A DNA stretch of 64,000 bases, from the NCBI RefSeq assembly GCF_003258295.1, contig NZ_QKYN01000038.1:17076-81075 (forward strand), written 5' to 3'. Both the position numbers and the translations under genes were made by a program. The notes under the pieces are model-generated. The model saw only the letters and a program-made list of their open reading frames with translations. It was not told the origin of the DNA and did not search any database. Shown piece after piece: positions 8,116-16,572 of the stretch. The stretch is from Streptacidiphilus pinicola (GTDB taxonomy: Bacteria; Actinomycetota; Actinomycetes; Streptomycetales; Streptomycetaceae). Positions within the stretch are counted from its first letter, which is position 1; every line of letters begins with the position of its first letter.

Positions 8116-9030
8116 ATGGCCTGGAGTGCAGCCGACGTCCCCGACCAGACCGGGCGGGTGGCCGTCGTCACCGGCGCCAACAGCGGCCTCGGCCTGGAGA
8201 CGGCCAAGGTCCTGGCCGCGCGCGGCGCGACGGTCGTGCTCGCCTGCCGGGACCCGAAGCGTGCCGCGGACGCGGCCGAGGTGGTCGGGCGACAGGGCGG
8301 CGGCAAGGCGGAACTGCTCGCGCTCGACCTGGCCTCGCTCGCGTCCGTCCGCGACGCGGCCGCCGAGCTGCGGGAGCGCTTCGACCGGATCGACCTGCTG
8401 GTCGACAACGCCGGGGTGATGTTCCCGCGCTACGGCAAGACCGCCGACGGCTTCGAGCTCCAGCTCGGCACCAACCACCTCGGCCACTTCGCCTTCACCG
8501 GCCTGGTGCTGGACCGGCTGCTGCCGGTGCCCGGCTCGCGCGTCGTGGTGGTGGCCAGCCTGGCCCACCAGTTCGCGCGCGGCGGGGTGAACTTCGATGA
8601 CCTGCAGTCCGAGCGGCGCTACAGCCGGATCGGCGCCTACGGTCAGTCGAAGCTGTCCAACCTGCTCTTCGCCTACGAGCTGCAGCGCCGTCTCGAGGCT
8701 GCACAGAGCGAGACGATCGCCGTGGCGGCGCACCCCGGCTACTCCAGCACCGAGCTGACGCGGCATCTGCCCGCGTGGATGCAGCCGGCCAACCGGGCGC
8801 TGGTCGAGCCGTTCTTCGCCCAGCCGGCCGAGCAGGGCGCCCTGCCGAGCCTGCGTGCGGCGACCGACCCCGAGGTGCGGGGCGGGCAGTACTACGGCCC
8901 GGACGGCTTCCAGCAGATGCGCGGTGCGCCGAAGCTGGTCCGCTCCACCCCGGCCTCCTACGACACCGCCGCACAGCAGCGGCTGTGGACGGTGTCGCAG
9001 GAGCTCACCGGCGTCGCGTACCCGGTCTGA
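8116..9030 (+). CDS. Short-chain dehydrogenase/reductase, retinol-dehydrogenase-like
   Basis: 304 residues from ATG 8116 with GGAGGG before it. Landmarks: cofactor loop TGANSGLG (19-26), DNAG (97-100), catalytic Ser148, Tyr175 and Lys179 (AYGQSK). CRDPKRA after the second strand has the Arg pair that favours NADPH. The C-terminal region (YYGPDGFQQMRGAPK) and the HPGYSSTELTRH segment resemble the retinol dehydrogenase/WW-oxidoreductase subgroup of bacterial SDRs, whose natural substrates are mostly unknown. Its last 12 bases are duplicated immediately downstream (9031-9042). Confidence 0.85.
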   Translation: MAWSAADVPDQTGRVAVVTGANSGLGLETAKVLAARGATVVLACRDPKRAADAAEVVGRQGGGKAELLALDLASLASVRDAAAELRERFDRIDLLVDNAGVMFPRYGKTADGFELQLGTNHLGHFAFTGLVLDRLLPVPGSRVVVVASLAHQFARGGVNFDDLQSERRYSRIGAYGQSKLSNLLFAYELQRRLEAAQSETIAVAAHPGYSSTELTRHLPAWMQPANRALVEPFFAQPAEQGALPSLRAATDPEVRGGQYYGPDGFQQMRGAPKLVRSTPASYDTAAQQRLWTVSQELTGVAYPV

Positions 9031-9069
9031 TACCCGGTCTGATACCGCGCCTGATCAGGGCAGTCCGGG

Positions 9070-11169
9070 TCAGAGCAGTTCGGGGCGCTGCCACTCCTCG
9101 CCCAGCACGTGGTGGGCGAGGAAGGCCAGCACCGTGCCGTACCAGATCTTGGCGTTGTTGGGCGCCAGCACCCAGTGGCCCTCGTCCGGGTAGTAGAGGA
9201 ACTTGGCCGGCACCTCGAAGCGGTTCAGGTCGGTCCACAGGGCCAGGGCCTCGCCGATCGGGACCCGGTAGTCCTTGTCGCCGTGCACGACCAGCATCGG
9301 GGTGCGGATCTTGGCGACCTGCAGGTGCGGCGAGGACGACTGGTAGCGCTCGCGCCGGGTCAGCGGGTCGCCGAAGTGGCGTCGCCAGTAGAACGGCGCG
9401 TCGGTGGTGCCGCTGAAGGAGTCCAGGTTCCACAGGCTCGCGTGGGTGACGATGGCCTTGAAGCGGTCCGTCTGCGTGGCGATCCAGTTGGCCATGTAGC
9501 CGCCGAAGGAGCCGCCCATCATCGCCGTCCTGGTCGCGTCCACGTCCGCGCGCGTGAGCGCGGCGTCGGTGAGCGCGATGACGTCGCGGTACGGCGCGCC
9601 GCCCCAGTCGCCCCAGCCGCGGGCGTGCATGTGCTGGCCGTAGCCGCTGGACAGGGCCGGGTCCGGCAGCAGCACCGCGTAGCCGGCCGCGGCGGCGACC
9701 CACGGGTTCCAGCGCCAGGTCCAGGCGTTCCAGCTCATCTGCGGGCCGCCGTGGACCCAGAGCAGGAACGGCGCCGGCTCCTCGGCCGTGGCTCCCTCGG
9801 GCAGCACCAGCCAGGCACGCAGCGGCTGTCCGTCCTCGGCCGTGGTCTCCACCTCGACCACGCGGCCCGGCAGCGCGTCGACCCCGCCGGGTGCGGGCAG
9901 CGGCGTCGGGGTCTGGTCCGCCGTCACCGCGTCCAGGCGGACCGGCGTCGGCGGGGAGTCCACCGCGCTGCGCAGCGCGTAGAGCGTCGAGCCGTCGGGG
10001 GAGACCTGGACGTTCGTGTAGGCGCCCGCGGCGGTCAGCCGGGTGAGGGCGCCGTCGGTGGTGTCGAGCCGGAAGACCGGCGCGTGACCGAGCTCGTCGG
10101 CGACGAAGAAGACGACGCCGTCGCCCGCGACCGGTGAGGCGGCGATGGTGTTCGGCCAGTTGTCGAAGCCGGGAGTGGCCTCGCGGCCGCGATCCTGCGG
10201 GTCGGTGACGTCTTCGACCAGCCAGAGCGTGGTGTCGCCGCTGTTGTCCCAGTCGCCCAGGCCGGAGCGCAGGCAGAACAAGGAGCGGGAGTCGGCGGAG
10301 AAGACCGGGTGGCTGAACTCCCCCTCCTCGTCCGCGATCCGGCGCAGCTCCTCGCCGGTCACGGCGTCGGCGACCACGATGACGTCGCCGCTCTCACCGC
10401 CCTTGCCGGGCGTGAGCAGGGTGAAGGCGATCAGGCGTCCGTCGGGGGAGAGGACCACGGACGCGTCGAGGGCGCTGATCGCGCCGCAGTCGACGACCGG
10501 CACGGGGGCGTCGTCGGTGCCGAGGACGCGGTCGAGGTCGGCGGCGGCGAGGGCGAAGGCGTGCGGGGTGTCCGGGCCGAGGTCGTGGTCCCAGTAGCGC
10601 ACCAGCGAGCTCTCGTGCAGGACCGCCGAGACCTTCGCCTCCTTGCGGGCCTTGCGCAGCTTCGCGTCGTCCTCGGCGTGGCTCGCGCCGGGCAACAGGC
10701 CGGAGGTGACGGCGAGTCGGTCGCCCGCGCGCGCGGCGGTGAAGGCGCCGATGCCGCCGGGGCGGGCCAGCAGCCGGCGGGCCTCACCGCCGTCCGTGGG
10801 GAGCGTCCACAGCGCCGTCTCCTCCTCCTTGTCGTCCTTGCCCGGGTCGGCGACCGGCCGGGCGGAGAGGAAGAGCAGCGTCCCGTCGGCCCCGAAACGC
10901 GGCGCCGACTCGCCCTTCGTCGAGCGGGTCAGCCGCCGCGCGGGCCGCTCGCCCTGCGGGTCGAGCTCCCAGAGCGCGGAGATGTAGCGGGTCCGGTCGG
11001 CGGAGAGCTCGGCGACGGCGGTGACGAGGCGACTGCCGTCGGGCGACAGGGCGAGTCCGCTGACCCGGGGGACGGCGAGGAACGCGTCGAGCGAGTGGAA
11101 CGGGGTCTGCGGCTCGGGGCGTCCGTCGGGACGCTCGTCAGGACGGGGGGAGCTGTTGGTCGTCGACAT
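9070..11169 (-). CDS. S9-family prolyl oligopeptidase-like serine peptidase
   Basis: 699 residues from ATG 11167-11169. The N-terminal two thirds contain repeated LSPDGSRL/VSPDGSTLYAL-type blades of a beta-propeller; the C-terminal third is an alpha/beta-hydrolase. Catalytic Ser554 lies in GGSFGGYM, the Asp in HGDKDYRVP and the His in DEGHWVL. No signal peptide, so cytoplasmic. The family cleaves short peptides or acyl-amino acids (dipeptidyl/acylaminoacyl peptidase). A single gene; its 3' end is 39 bp from the convergent SDR. Confidence 0.9.
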   Translation of the reverse strand: MSTTNSSPRPDERPDGRPEPQTPFHSLDAFLAVPRVSGLALSPDGSRLVTAVAELSADRTRYISALWELDPQGERPARRLTRSTKGESAPRFGADGTLLFLSARPVADPGKDDKEEETALWTLPTDGGEARRLLARPGGIGAFTAARAGDRLAVTSGLLPGASHAEDDAKLRKARKEAKVSAVLHESSLVRYWDHDLGPDTPHAFALAAADLDRVLGTDDAPVPVVDCGAISALDASVVLSPDGRLIAFTLLTPGKGGESGDVIVVADAVTGEELRRIADEEGEFSHPVFSADSRSLFCLRSGLGDWDNSGDTTLWLVEDVTDPQDRGREATPGFDNWPNTIAASPVAGDGVVFFVADELGHAPVFRLDTTDGALTRLTAAGAYTNVQVSPDGSTLYALRSAVDSPPTPVRLDAVTADQTPTPLPAPGGVDALPGRVVEVETTAEDGQPLRAWLVLPEGATAEEPAPFLLWVHGGPQMSWNAWTWRWNPWVAAAAGYAVLLPDPALSSGYGQHMHARGWGDWGGAPYRDVIALTDAALTRADVDATRTAMMGGSFGGYMANWIATQTDRFKAIVTHASLWNLDSFSGTTDAPFYWRRHFGDPLTRRERYQSSSPHLQVAKIRTPMLVVHGDKDYRVPIGEALALWTDLNRFEVPAKFLYYPDEGHWVLAPNNAKIWYGTVLAFLAHHVLGEEWQRPELL

Positions 11170-11225
11170 GCCGCCAGTCTGGTCCGCCCGCCACGACGCG
11201 CCAGCGGTTTTCCCGCCTTTCGTGA

Positions 11226-11963
11226 TCAGTTCTCGCGGTCGGCGGCGGAAACGGCGGCGACCAACGCCCGGGTCAGGCGCGGGTCGTCCCCCTGTTCCGG
11301 GTGCCACTGCACGCCGAGGACGAAGCGGGTGTCGTCGGTCGTCTCGACGGCCTCGACCGTGCCGTCGAGGGCGTGGGCCGAGACGCGCAGCCCCTCGCCG
11401 ACGCGGTTGAGGCTCTGGTGGTGGTAGGTCGGCACGTCGAGCTTCTCGATGCCGAGGATCTCCGCCGTGCGGGTGCCCGGGACGGCGGTCACGACGTGCC
11501 GGCCGTAGACGCCGGGCACGGGCGAATGCTCCTTGCTGCCGCCCAGCAGGTCCGGCAGATGCTGCGTCAGCGTGCCGCCGAGGGCGACGTTGAGCAGTTG
11601 CATGCCGCGACAGATGCCGAGCAGCGGGACTCGCTGCGCGAGGGCGGCGTGGATCAGCGCCAGCTCCCAGGCGTCCCGGGCCAGCGAGTCCGCGTCGGGC
11701 GTCTGCGTGTGCGGACCCCCGACCGCGTGGTAGCGCGCGGGCGCGACGTCCGGTCCGCCGGCGACGACGAGGCCGTCCAGCCGCGCGACGACCTCGTCGG
11801 CGGCGTTCACCCGCTCGTCCGGCGGCAGCAGTGCGGCGAGCCCGCCGCCGGCCCTCACGAGCTCGGAGTACTGCCGCGGCAGCAGTTCTGCCGGCGCGTC
11901 ATGCCAGACACTCCACGTCGCGGGGGCGACGTAGGTGGAGACACCGATCAGGGGGCGTGGCAC
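11226..11963 (-). CDS. Gamma-glutamyl hydrolase, class I amidotransferase-like (PuuD/peptidase C26 type)
   Basis: 245 residues from GTG 11961-11963 (MPRPLIGVSTY), with GGAGG 8 bases upstream. Nucleophile Cys sits in LGICRGMQLLN, His-Glu in VQWHPEQ, and AGGPDVAPARYH is the oxyanion region: the layout of PuuD-type gamma-glutamyl-GABA hydrolases. It precedes a divergent glutamine-synthetase-like ligase gene and lies next to the FadR-type regulator on the same strand, so it likely removes the gamma-glutamyl group at the end of a gamma-glutamylated amine pathway. Probably cotranscribed with the regulator gene (64 bp gap). Confidence 0.88.
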   Translation of the reverse strand: MPRPLIGVSTYVAPATWSVWHDAPAELLPRQYSELVRAGGGLAALLPPDERVNAADEVVARLDGLVVAGGPDVAPARYHAVGGPHTQTPDADSLARDAWELALIHAALAQRVPLLGICRGMQLLNVALGGTLTQHLPDLLGGSKEHSPVPGVYGRHVVTAVPGTRTAEILGIEKLDVPTYHHQSLNRVGEGLRVSAHALDGTVEAVETTDDTRFVLGVQWHPEQGDDPRLTRALVAAVSAADREN

Positions 11964-12027
11964 GGGAGACCTCCAGGAAAAGGTGCGGGAGAAGGGGGAG
12001 TTGCCCTCCCACAGCGGAGACGCGCCG

Positions 12028-12804
12028 TCATGAGAGGAACCCTCGGAGAAGCGCGGCCGTGCCCGCGAGGTGTTCGTGCATGGCGGCGCGGGCGCGGGCG
12101 GAGTCGCCGGAGAGGATCGCGGTGACGAGCTCCTCGTGCTGGTGCTGCGAGTGCTGCAGGTTGGGCGGGAGCAGGGGTATGCAGTCCAGCAGTTCGTTGA
12201 CGGTCGCGCGCACCGCCGCATACTGCGCTGCGACCGACGCGCTGCCGCTGAGCTCGGCGATGGCGAGGTGGAGGCGGGTGTCGAGGCGGCGGTACTCCTC
12301 CAGGGAGGCCGCGCCCGTCTCCGCGAGCAGCGCGCGCAGGCGCTCCGCCTCCGCGCCCCGGGGCCGGCGCTCCGCACACAGCTCGGCCGCGCCCAGTTCC
12401 AGGACCTGACGGAAGAGCAGGGTGTCCTCGAGGCGGTCGCCCAGCTCCTCGGCGCGGCGGCGCAGCTCCGCGCCGCCGCTCGCCGCGGCGGGGGCCGGCG
12501 CGGGGGCGAGAACGAAGGCGCCGCCGTAGCGGCCGCGGCGGACCTCCAGGACGCCCGCGTCCTGCAGCACCTTGAGGGCCTCACGGAGCGTCACGCGACT
12601 GATCTGGAGCCGGTCGGCGAGCTCGCGTTCGGGCGGCAGCCGGTCGCCGACCGGCACCAGGCCGAGGCGGATCAGCTGGAGCACCTTCTCGACGGTCTCC
12701 TCGAAGGTGTTGCCGGACCGCACGGGACGCAGCACGGCGGCGTACGGATCGGCCGTGTCGCCCGGGTCGCCGGTGGCTCCGCTCGACGCGCCATTTTCGA
12801 TCAT
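12028..12804 (-). CDS. FadR-subfamily GntR transcriptional regulator of the gamma-glutamylation cluster
   Basis: 258 residues from ATG 12802-12804. The N-terminal winged helix reads LPPERELADRLQISRVTLREALKVL, the classic GntR signature, followed by GRYGGAFV (the wing). The C-terminal helical FCD domain carries the metal/ligand-binding pattern: an Asp-x3-His in RLDTRLHLAIAELSG, then HQHEELVTAI and MHEHLAG with His ligands. It is divergent from the ligase gene across 82 bp and most likely represses that operon until an amine-derived ligand binds. The effector is not known from sequence. Confidence 0.88.
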   Translation of the reverse strand: MIENGASSGATGDPGDTADPYAAVLRPVRSGNTFEETVEKVLQLIRLGLVPVGDRLPPERELADRLQISRVTLREALKVLQDAGVLEVRRGRYGGAFVLAPAPAPAAASGGAELRRRAEELGDRLEDTLLFRQVLELGAAELCAERRPRGAEAERLRALLAETGAASLEEYRRLDTRLHLAIAELSGSASVAAQYAAVRATVNELLDCIPLLPPNLQHSQHQHEELVTAILSGDSARARAAMHEHLAGTAALLRGFLS

Positions 12805-12823
12805 GGCACCCCCTTCCCTTCCA

Positions 12824-12838
12824 ATGGTACAAGGCCAT
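12824..12838. promoter_or_regulatory. Candidate FadR/GntR operator between the divergent genes
   Basis: ATGG-N7-CCAT (ATGGTACAAGGCCAT) has the TGG-type half-sites of FadR-subfamily operators and lies in the 82-bp divergent promoter region. The half-sites are short, so this is an inference from position and form. Confidence 0.35.
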
Positions 12839-12886
12839 ACCTTTAAAGCGCCCGACCTGGTCCAGATGCACCCGGAGGCACTACCC

Positions 12887-14263
12887 ATGACTTCTCAAGC
12901 GCCGCCCGCCCGCCGGGGGCTGCTGAGCCTCGACGCGCTGCGCGACCTGGTCGCGTCAGGAGAGATCCACACCGTAGCCGTGGCCTTCACCGACATGCAG
13001 GGCAGGCTGCAGGGCAAGCGGTTCGCCGCCGGTCACTTCCTCGACGAGGTCGTCGCCCACGGCACCGAGGGCTGCGCCTATCTGCTCGCCGTCGACGTCG
13101 AGCTGAACACCGTCGAGGGCTACGCGATGGCCTCCTGGGAGAGCGGCTACGGCGACTTCGTCCTCCAGCCCGACTTCCGCACGTTGCGCCTCACCCCCTG
13201 GCAGCCCGGCACCGCGCTGGTCACCGCCGATCTGGCCTGGGAGGACGGCACGCCCGTCGCCGCCTCGCCGCGCCAGATCCTGCGGCAGCAGCTGGACCGG
13301 CTCGCCGAGCTCGGGCTGACCGCCTGGGCCGGGACGGAGCTCGAGTTCATCGTCTTCCGCGACACCTACGAGCAGGCCTGGGAGCGCGGCTACCGCGGGC
13401 TGACACCGGCCAACCAGTACAACGCCGACTACTCCCTCCTCGCCACCGCCCGGATCGAGCCGCTGCTGGCACGGATCCGCAACGAGATGGGCCGCGCCGG
13501 GATGGTCGTCGAGTCGGCGAAGGGGGAGTGCAACCTCGGCCAGCACGAGATCGCCTTCCGCTACGACGACGCGCTCACCACCTGCGACCAGCACAGCGTC
13601 TACAAGACGGGCGCGAAGGAGATCGCCTCCCAGGAGGGGATGGCGCTCACCTTCATGGCCAAGTACAACGAGCGCGAGGGCAACAGCTGCCACGTCCACC
13701 TCTCGCTCCGCGACGCCGAGGGCAAGCCGGCCTTCGCCGACGAGCACGGCCATATGTCGCAGACCATGCGTCACTTCCTCGCCGGCCAGCTCGCGGCCAT
13801 GCGCGAGCTGACGCTCCTCTACGCGCCCAACATCAACTCCTACAAGCGCTACCGCCCCGGCTCCTTCGCCCCCACCGCTGTGGCCTGGGGCAAGGACAAC
13901 CGCACCTGTTCGCTCCGCGTCGTCGGTCACGGGCCCTCGCTGCGCTTCGAGAACCGCGCGCCGGGCGGCGACGTCAACCCCTACCTTGCCGTGGCCGCCA
14001 TGATCGCCGCCGGGCTGCACGGGGTCGAGCAGCGCCTCGAACTGCCCGAGCCCTGCGCCGGCAACGCCTACGAGGCCGACTACGCCCACCTGCCGACCAC
14101 GCTGCGCGAGGCGGCCGAGCTGTGGACCGCGAGCGAGCTGGCCAAGGCCGCGTTCGGTCCCGAGGTCGTCGCCCACTACGCCACCATGGCGCAGGTCGAG
14201 CAGGACGCCTACGACACCGCCGTCACCGACTGGGAGCGCTACCGCTCCTTCGAGCGCATGTGA
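12887..14263 (+). CDS. glnA4: Glutamine-synthetase-like gamma-glutamyl-amine ligase (GlnA3/GlnA4 type)
   Basis: 458 residues from ATG 12887, GGAGG 8 bases upstream. GS-fold landmarks: GTELEFIVF (metal Glu pair), ESAKGECNLGQHEIAF, NSCHVHLSL (the metal and ATP His), then RYRPGSFAP and SLRFENRAPGGDVNPY. It lacks the long insertions and adenylylation-site tail of GlnA1, and the neighbours (aldehyde dehydrogenase, SDR, PuuD-like hydrolase, FadR) are those of amine utilisation. In Streptomyces coelicolor a gene in this chromosomal context encodes gamma-glutamylethanolamide synthetase GlnA4 (recalled from the literature). I infer the same ATP-dependent ligation of glutamate to ethanolamine or a polyamine here; which amine cannot be told from sequence. 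Confidence 0.82.
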   Translation: MTSQAPPARRGLLSLDALRDLVASGEIHTVAVAFTDMQGRLQGKRFAAGHFLDEVVAHGTEGCAYLLAVDVELNTVEGYAMASWESGYGDFVLQPDFRTLRLTPWQPGTALVTADLAWEDGTPVAASPRQILRQQLDRLAELGLTAWAGTELEFIVFRDTYEQAWERGYRGLTPANQYNADYSLLATARIEPLLARIRNEMGRAGMVVESAKGECNLGQHEIAFRYDDALTTCDQHSVYKTGAKEIASQEGMALTFMAKYNEREGNSCHVHLSLRDAEGKPAFADEHGHMSQTMRHFLAGQLAAMRELTLLYAPNINSYKRYRPGSFAPTAVAWGKDNRTCSLRVVGHGPSLRFENRAPGGDVNPYLAVAAMIAAGLHGVEQRLELPEPCAGNAYEADYAHLPTTLREAAELWTASELAKAAFGPEVVAHYATMAQVEQDAYDTAVTDWERYRSFERM

Positions 14264-14271
14264 GCCCCGAG

Positions 14272-15642
14272 ATGAATGAAGATGTTCTGCGGGTATTGAA
14301 TCCCGCCACCGAGGACCTTGTCGCGGAAATCCCCACCACGTCACCCGAACAGGTGGACGCAGCCGTCGAACGCGCCGTGAAGGCGCAGGAGAGCTGGGTC
14401 TCCTTCGCGCCCGGTGACCGCGCCCGTCTGCTGCGGCGCTTCGCCGACGGCGTCGACGCGGCCGTCGAGGAGCTCGCCGAGCTGGAGGTCACCGAGGCCG
14501 GGCACACCCTCGGCAACGCCCGCTGGGAGGCCGGCAACGCCCGTGACCTGCTCGAGTACGCGGCCGGCGGGATCGAGCGGCTGATGGGCCGCCAGATTCC
14601 GGTGGCGGGCGGCCTCGACGTCACCTTCCACGAGCCGATCGGCGTCGTCGGCGTCATCGCGCCGTGGAACTTCCCGATGCCGATCGCCGCCTGGGGCGTC
14701 GCCCCGGCGCTCGCGGCCGGCAACGCCGTGCTGCTCAAGCCCGCCGAGACCACTCCGCTCACCGCGCTGAAACTGGAGCGGATCGCGCTGGACGCGGGGC
14801 TGCCCGAGGGCCTGTTCCAGGTGCTGCCCGGCCACGGCCGGACCACCGGGCAGGCCATCGTGGACCACCCCGGCGTGCGCAAGATCGTCTTCACCGGATC
14901 GACCGCCGTCGGCAAGCAGATCATGGCCCGCTGCTCCGCGAACCTGAAGCGGGTCACCCTCGAACTCGGCGGCAAGAGCCCCAACATCGTCTTCGCCGAC
15001 GCCGACCTGGCCCGCGCCGCCGCCTCCGCGCCCATGGCGTTCCTGGACAACAGCGGCCAGGACTGCTGCGCCCGCACCCGGATCCTGGTCCAACGCGAGG
15101 TCTACGACGACTTCCTGGCCCTGGTCGCGCCCGCGATCGAGGCGGTCCGCGTCGGCGACCCGCGCGACGCCGCCACCGAGATGGGCCCCCTCATCTCGGC
15201 CGTCCAGCGCGAGCGCGTCCGTTCCTACCTGACCGAGGACGTGCCCGTCCTCGCCCAGGGCGAGGCACCCGAGGGTCCCGGCTTCTGGCAGGCGCCGACG
15301 CTGCTCGCGCCGACGAACCCGGGCAGCCGCGCCGCCACCGAGGAGATCTTCGGCCCGGTCGCCGTCGTGCTGCCCTTCACCGACGAGGCCGACGCGCTGC
15401 GCCTGGCCAACGCCACCCGCTACGGCCTCTCCGGATCCCTCTGGACCCGCGACATCGGCCGCGCGCTGCGGATGGCGCGGGGCGTCAACGCGGGCAACCT
15501 GTCCGTCAACTCGCACAGCTCCGTGCGCTACTGGACGCCCTTCGGCGGCTTCGGCGAGTCGGGGCTCGGCCGCGAGCTGGGCCCGGACGCGCTCGCGCAC
15601 TTCACCGAGACCAAGAACGTCTTCATCAGCACCGAGGAGTAG
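14272..15642 (+). CDS. NAD(P)-dependent aldehyde dehydrogenase of the amine pathway
   Basis: 456 residues from ATG 14272; a GTG at 14260 that overlaps the upstream stop is an alternative coupled start. ALDH family residues: PWNFPMPIAAW (substrate tunnel and catalytic Asn), FTGSTAVGK (cofactor loop), general base Glu231 in LELGGKSPN, nucleophile Cys265 in GQDCCART, and EEIFGPV. About 30 residues shorter than many ALDHs, chiefly in the substrate domain. It should oxidise a gamma-glutamylated aldehyde (for example gamma-glutamyl-acetaldehyde) to the acid, downstream of the ligase. Confidence 0.88.
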   Translation: MNEDVLRVLNPATEDLVAEIPTTSPEQVDAAVERAVKAQESWVSFAPGDRARLLRRFADGVDAAVEELAELEVTEAGHTLGNARWEAGNARDLLEYAAGGIERLMGRQIPVAGGLDVTFHEPIGVVGVIAPWNFPMPIAAWGVAPALAAGNAVLLKPAETTPLTALKLERIALDAGLPEGLFQVLPGHGRTTGQAIVDHPGVRKIVFTGSTAVGKQIMARCSANLKRVTLELGGKSPNIVFADADLARAAASAPMAFLDNSGQDCCARTRILVQREVYDDFLALVAPAIEAVRVGDPRDAATEMGPLISAVQRERVRSYLTEDVPVLAQGEAPEGPGFWQAPTLLAPTNPGSRAATEEIFGPVAVVLPFTDEADALRLANATRYGLSGSLWTRDIGRALRMARGVNAGNLSVNSHSSVRYWTPFGGFGESGLGRELGPDALAHFTETKNVFISTEE

Positions 15643-15649
15643 GAGAGCA

Positions 15650-16444
15650 GTGACCACGCACACCACCGAAGAGGCCGTCTGTCGCCGGCTGGTCGGCCGC
15701 ACCGCCGTCGTGACCGGCGCCGGTTCCGGCATCGGCCTGGCCACCGCCCGCCGACTGGCGTCCGAGGGCGCCAACGTCGTCTGCGCCGACGTCGACGAGA
15801 CGGCCGGGAAGGCCGCGGCCGACGAGGTCGGCGGGCTCTTCGTCAAGGTCGACGTCACCGACGCCGAGCAGGTCGAGGCGCTGTTCAAGGCGGCCTTCGA
15901 CACCTACGGCAGCGTCGACATCGCGTTCAACAACGCCGGTATCTCCCCGCCCGACGACGACTCCATCCTCACCACCGGCCTGGATGCCTGGCGCCGGGTC
16001 CAGGAGGTCAACCTGACCTCGGTGTACCTGTGCTGCAAGGCCGCGCTGCCGTACATGCAGCGGCAGGGCAAGGGCTCGATCATCAACACCGCGAGCTTCG
16101 TGGCGAAGATGGGCGCGGCCACCTCGCAGATCTCCTACACCGCCTCCAAGGGCGGCGTGCTGGCCATGTCCCGCGAGCTCGGCGTGCAGTTCGCCCGTGA
16201 GGGCATCCGCGTCAACGCGCTCTGCCCGGGGCCGGTCAACACCCCCCTGCTGCAGGAGCTGTTCGCCAAGGACCCGGAGCGCGCCGCGCGCCGCCTGGTG
16301 CACATCCCCGTCGGGCGCTTCGCCCACGCCGAGGAGATCGCGGCCGCGGTCGCCTTCCTCGCCAGCGACGACTCCGCCTTCATCACCGCGGCCGAGTTCC
16401 TCGTCGACGGCGGCATCTCCGGCGCGTACGTGACGCCGCTGTAG
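15650..16444 (+). CDS. Short-chain dehydrogenase of the amine pathway
   Basis: 264 residues from GTG 15650, seven bases after the ALDH stop with GGAGAG in between. TGAGSGIG (22-29), NNAG (94-97), Ser149, Tyr163 and Lys167 are the classical SDR catalytic set; ADVDE after the second strand carries the Asp that selects NAD. The C-terminus FLVDGGISGAYVTPL is typical of FabG-like SDRs. By position it supplies the alcohol-to-aldehyde oxidation needed between the ligase and the aldehyde dehydrogenase. Last gene of the operon, followed by a strong hairpin. Confidence 0.85.
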   Translation: MTTHTTEEAVCRRLVGRTAVVTGAGSGIGLATARRLASEGANVVCADVDETAGKAAADEVGGLFVKVDVTDAEQVEALFKAAFDTYGSVDIAFNNAGISPPDDDSILTTGLDAWRRVQEVNLTSVYLCCKAALPYMQRQGKGSIINTASFVAKMGAATSQISYTASKGGVLAMSRELGVQFAREGIRVNALCPGPVNTPLLQELFAKDPERAARRLVHIPVGRFAHAEEIAAAVAFLASDDSAFITAAEFLVDGGISGAYVTPL

Positions 16445-16464
16445 GCCCGGGCCGGGTCCACTCG

Positions 16465-16505
16465 GTCCCCGGGACGGCGGGCGGCATCGCCGCCGTCCCG
16501 GGGAC
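16465..16505 (+). terminator. 15-bp GC-rich terminator hairpin after the amine operon
   Basis: GTCCCCGGGACGGCG at 16465-16479 is exactly complementary to 16491-16505, around an 11-base loop that can itself pair partly. It lies 20 bases after the SDR stop. Confidence 0.75.
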
Positions 16506-16572
16506 GCACCGTTCACGGGCCGACAGCGCAGGCTGATCGGATGCTTATCGCTTTCCGGGTACGGTGCCGGAT

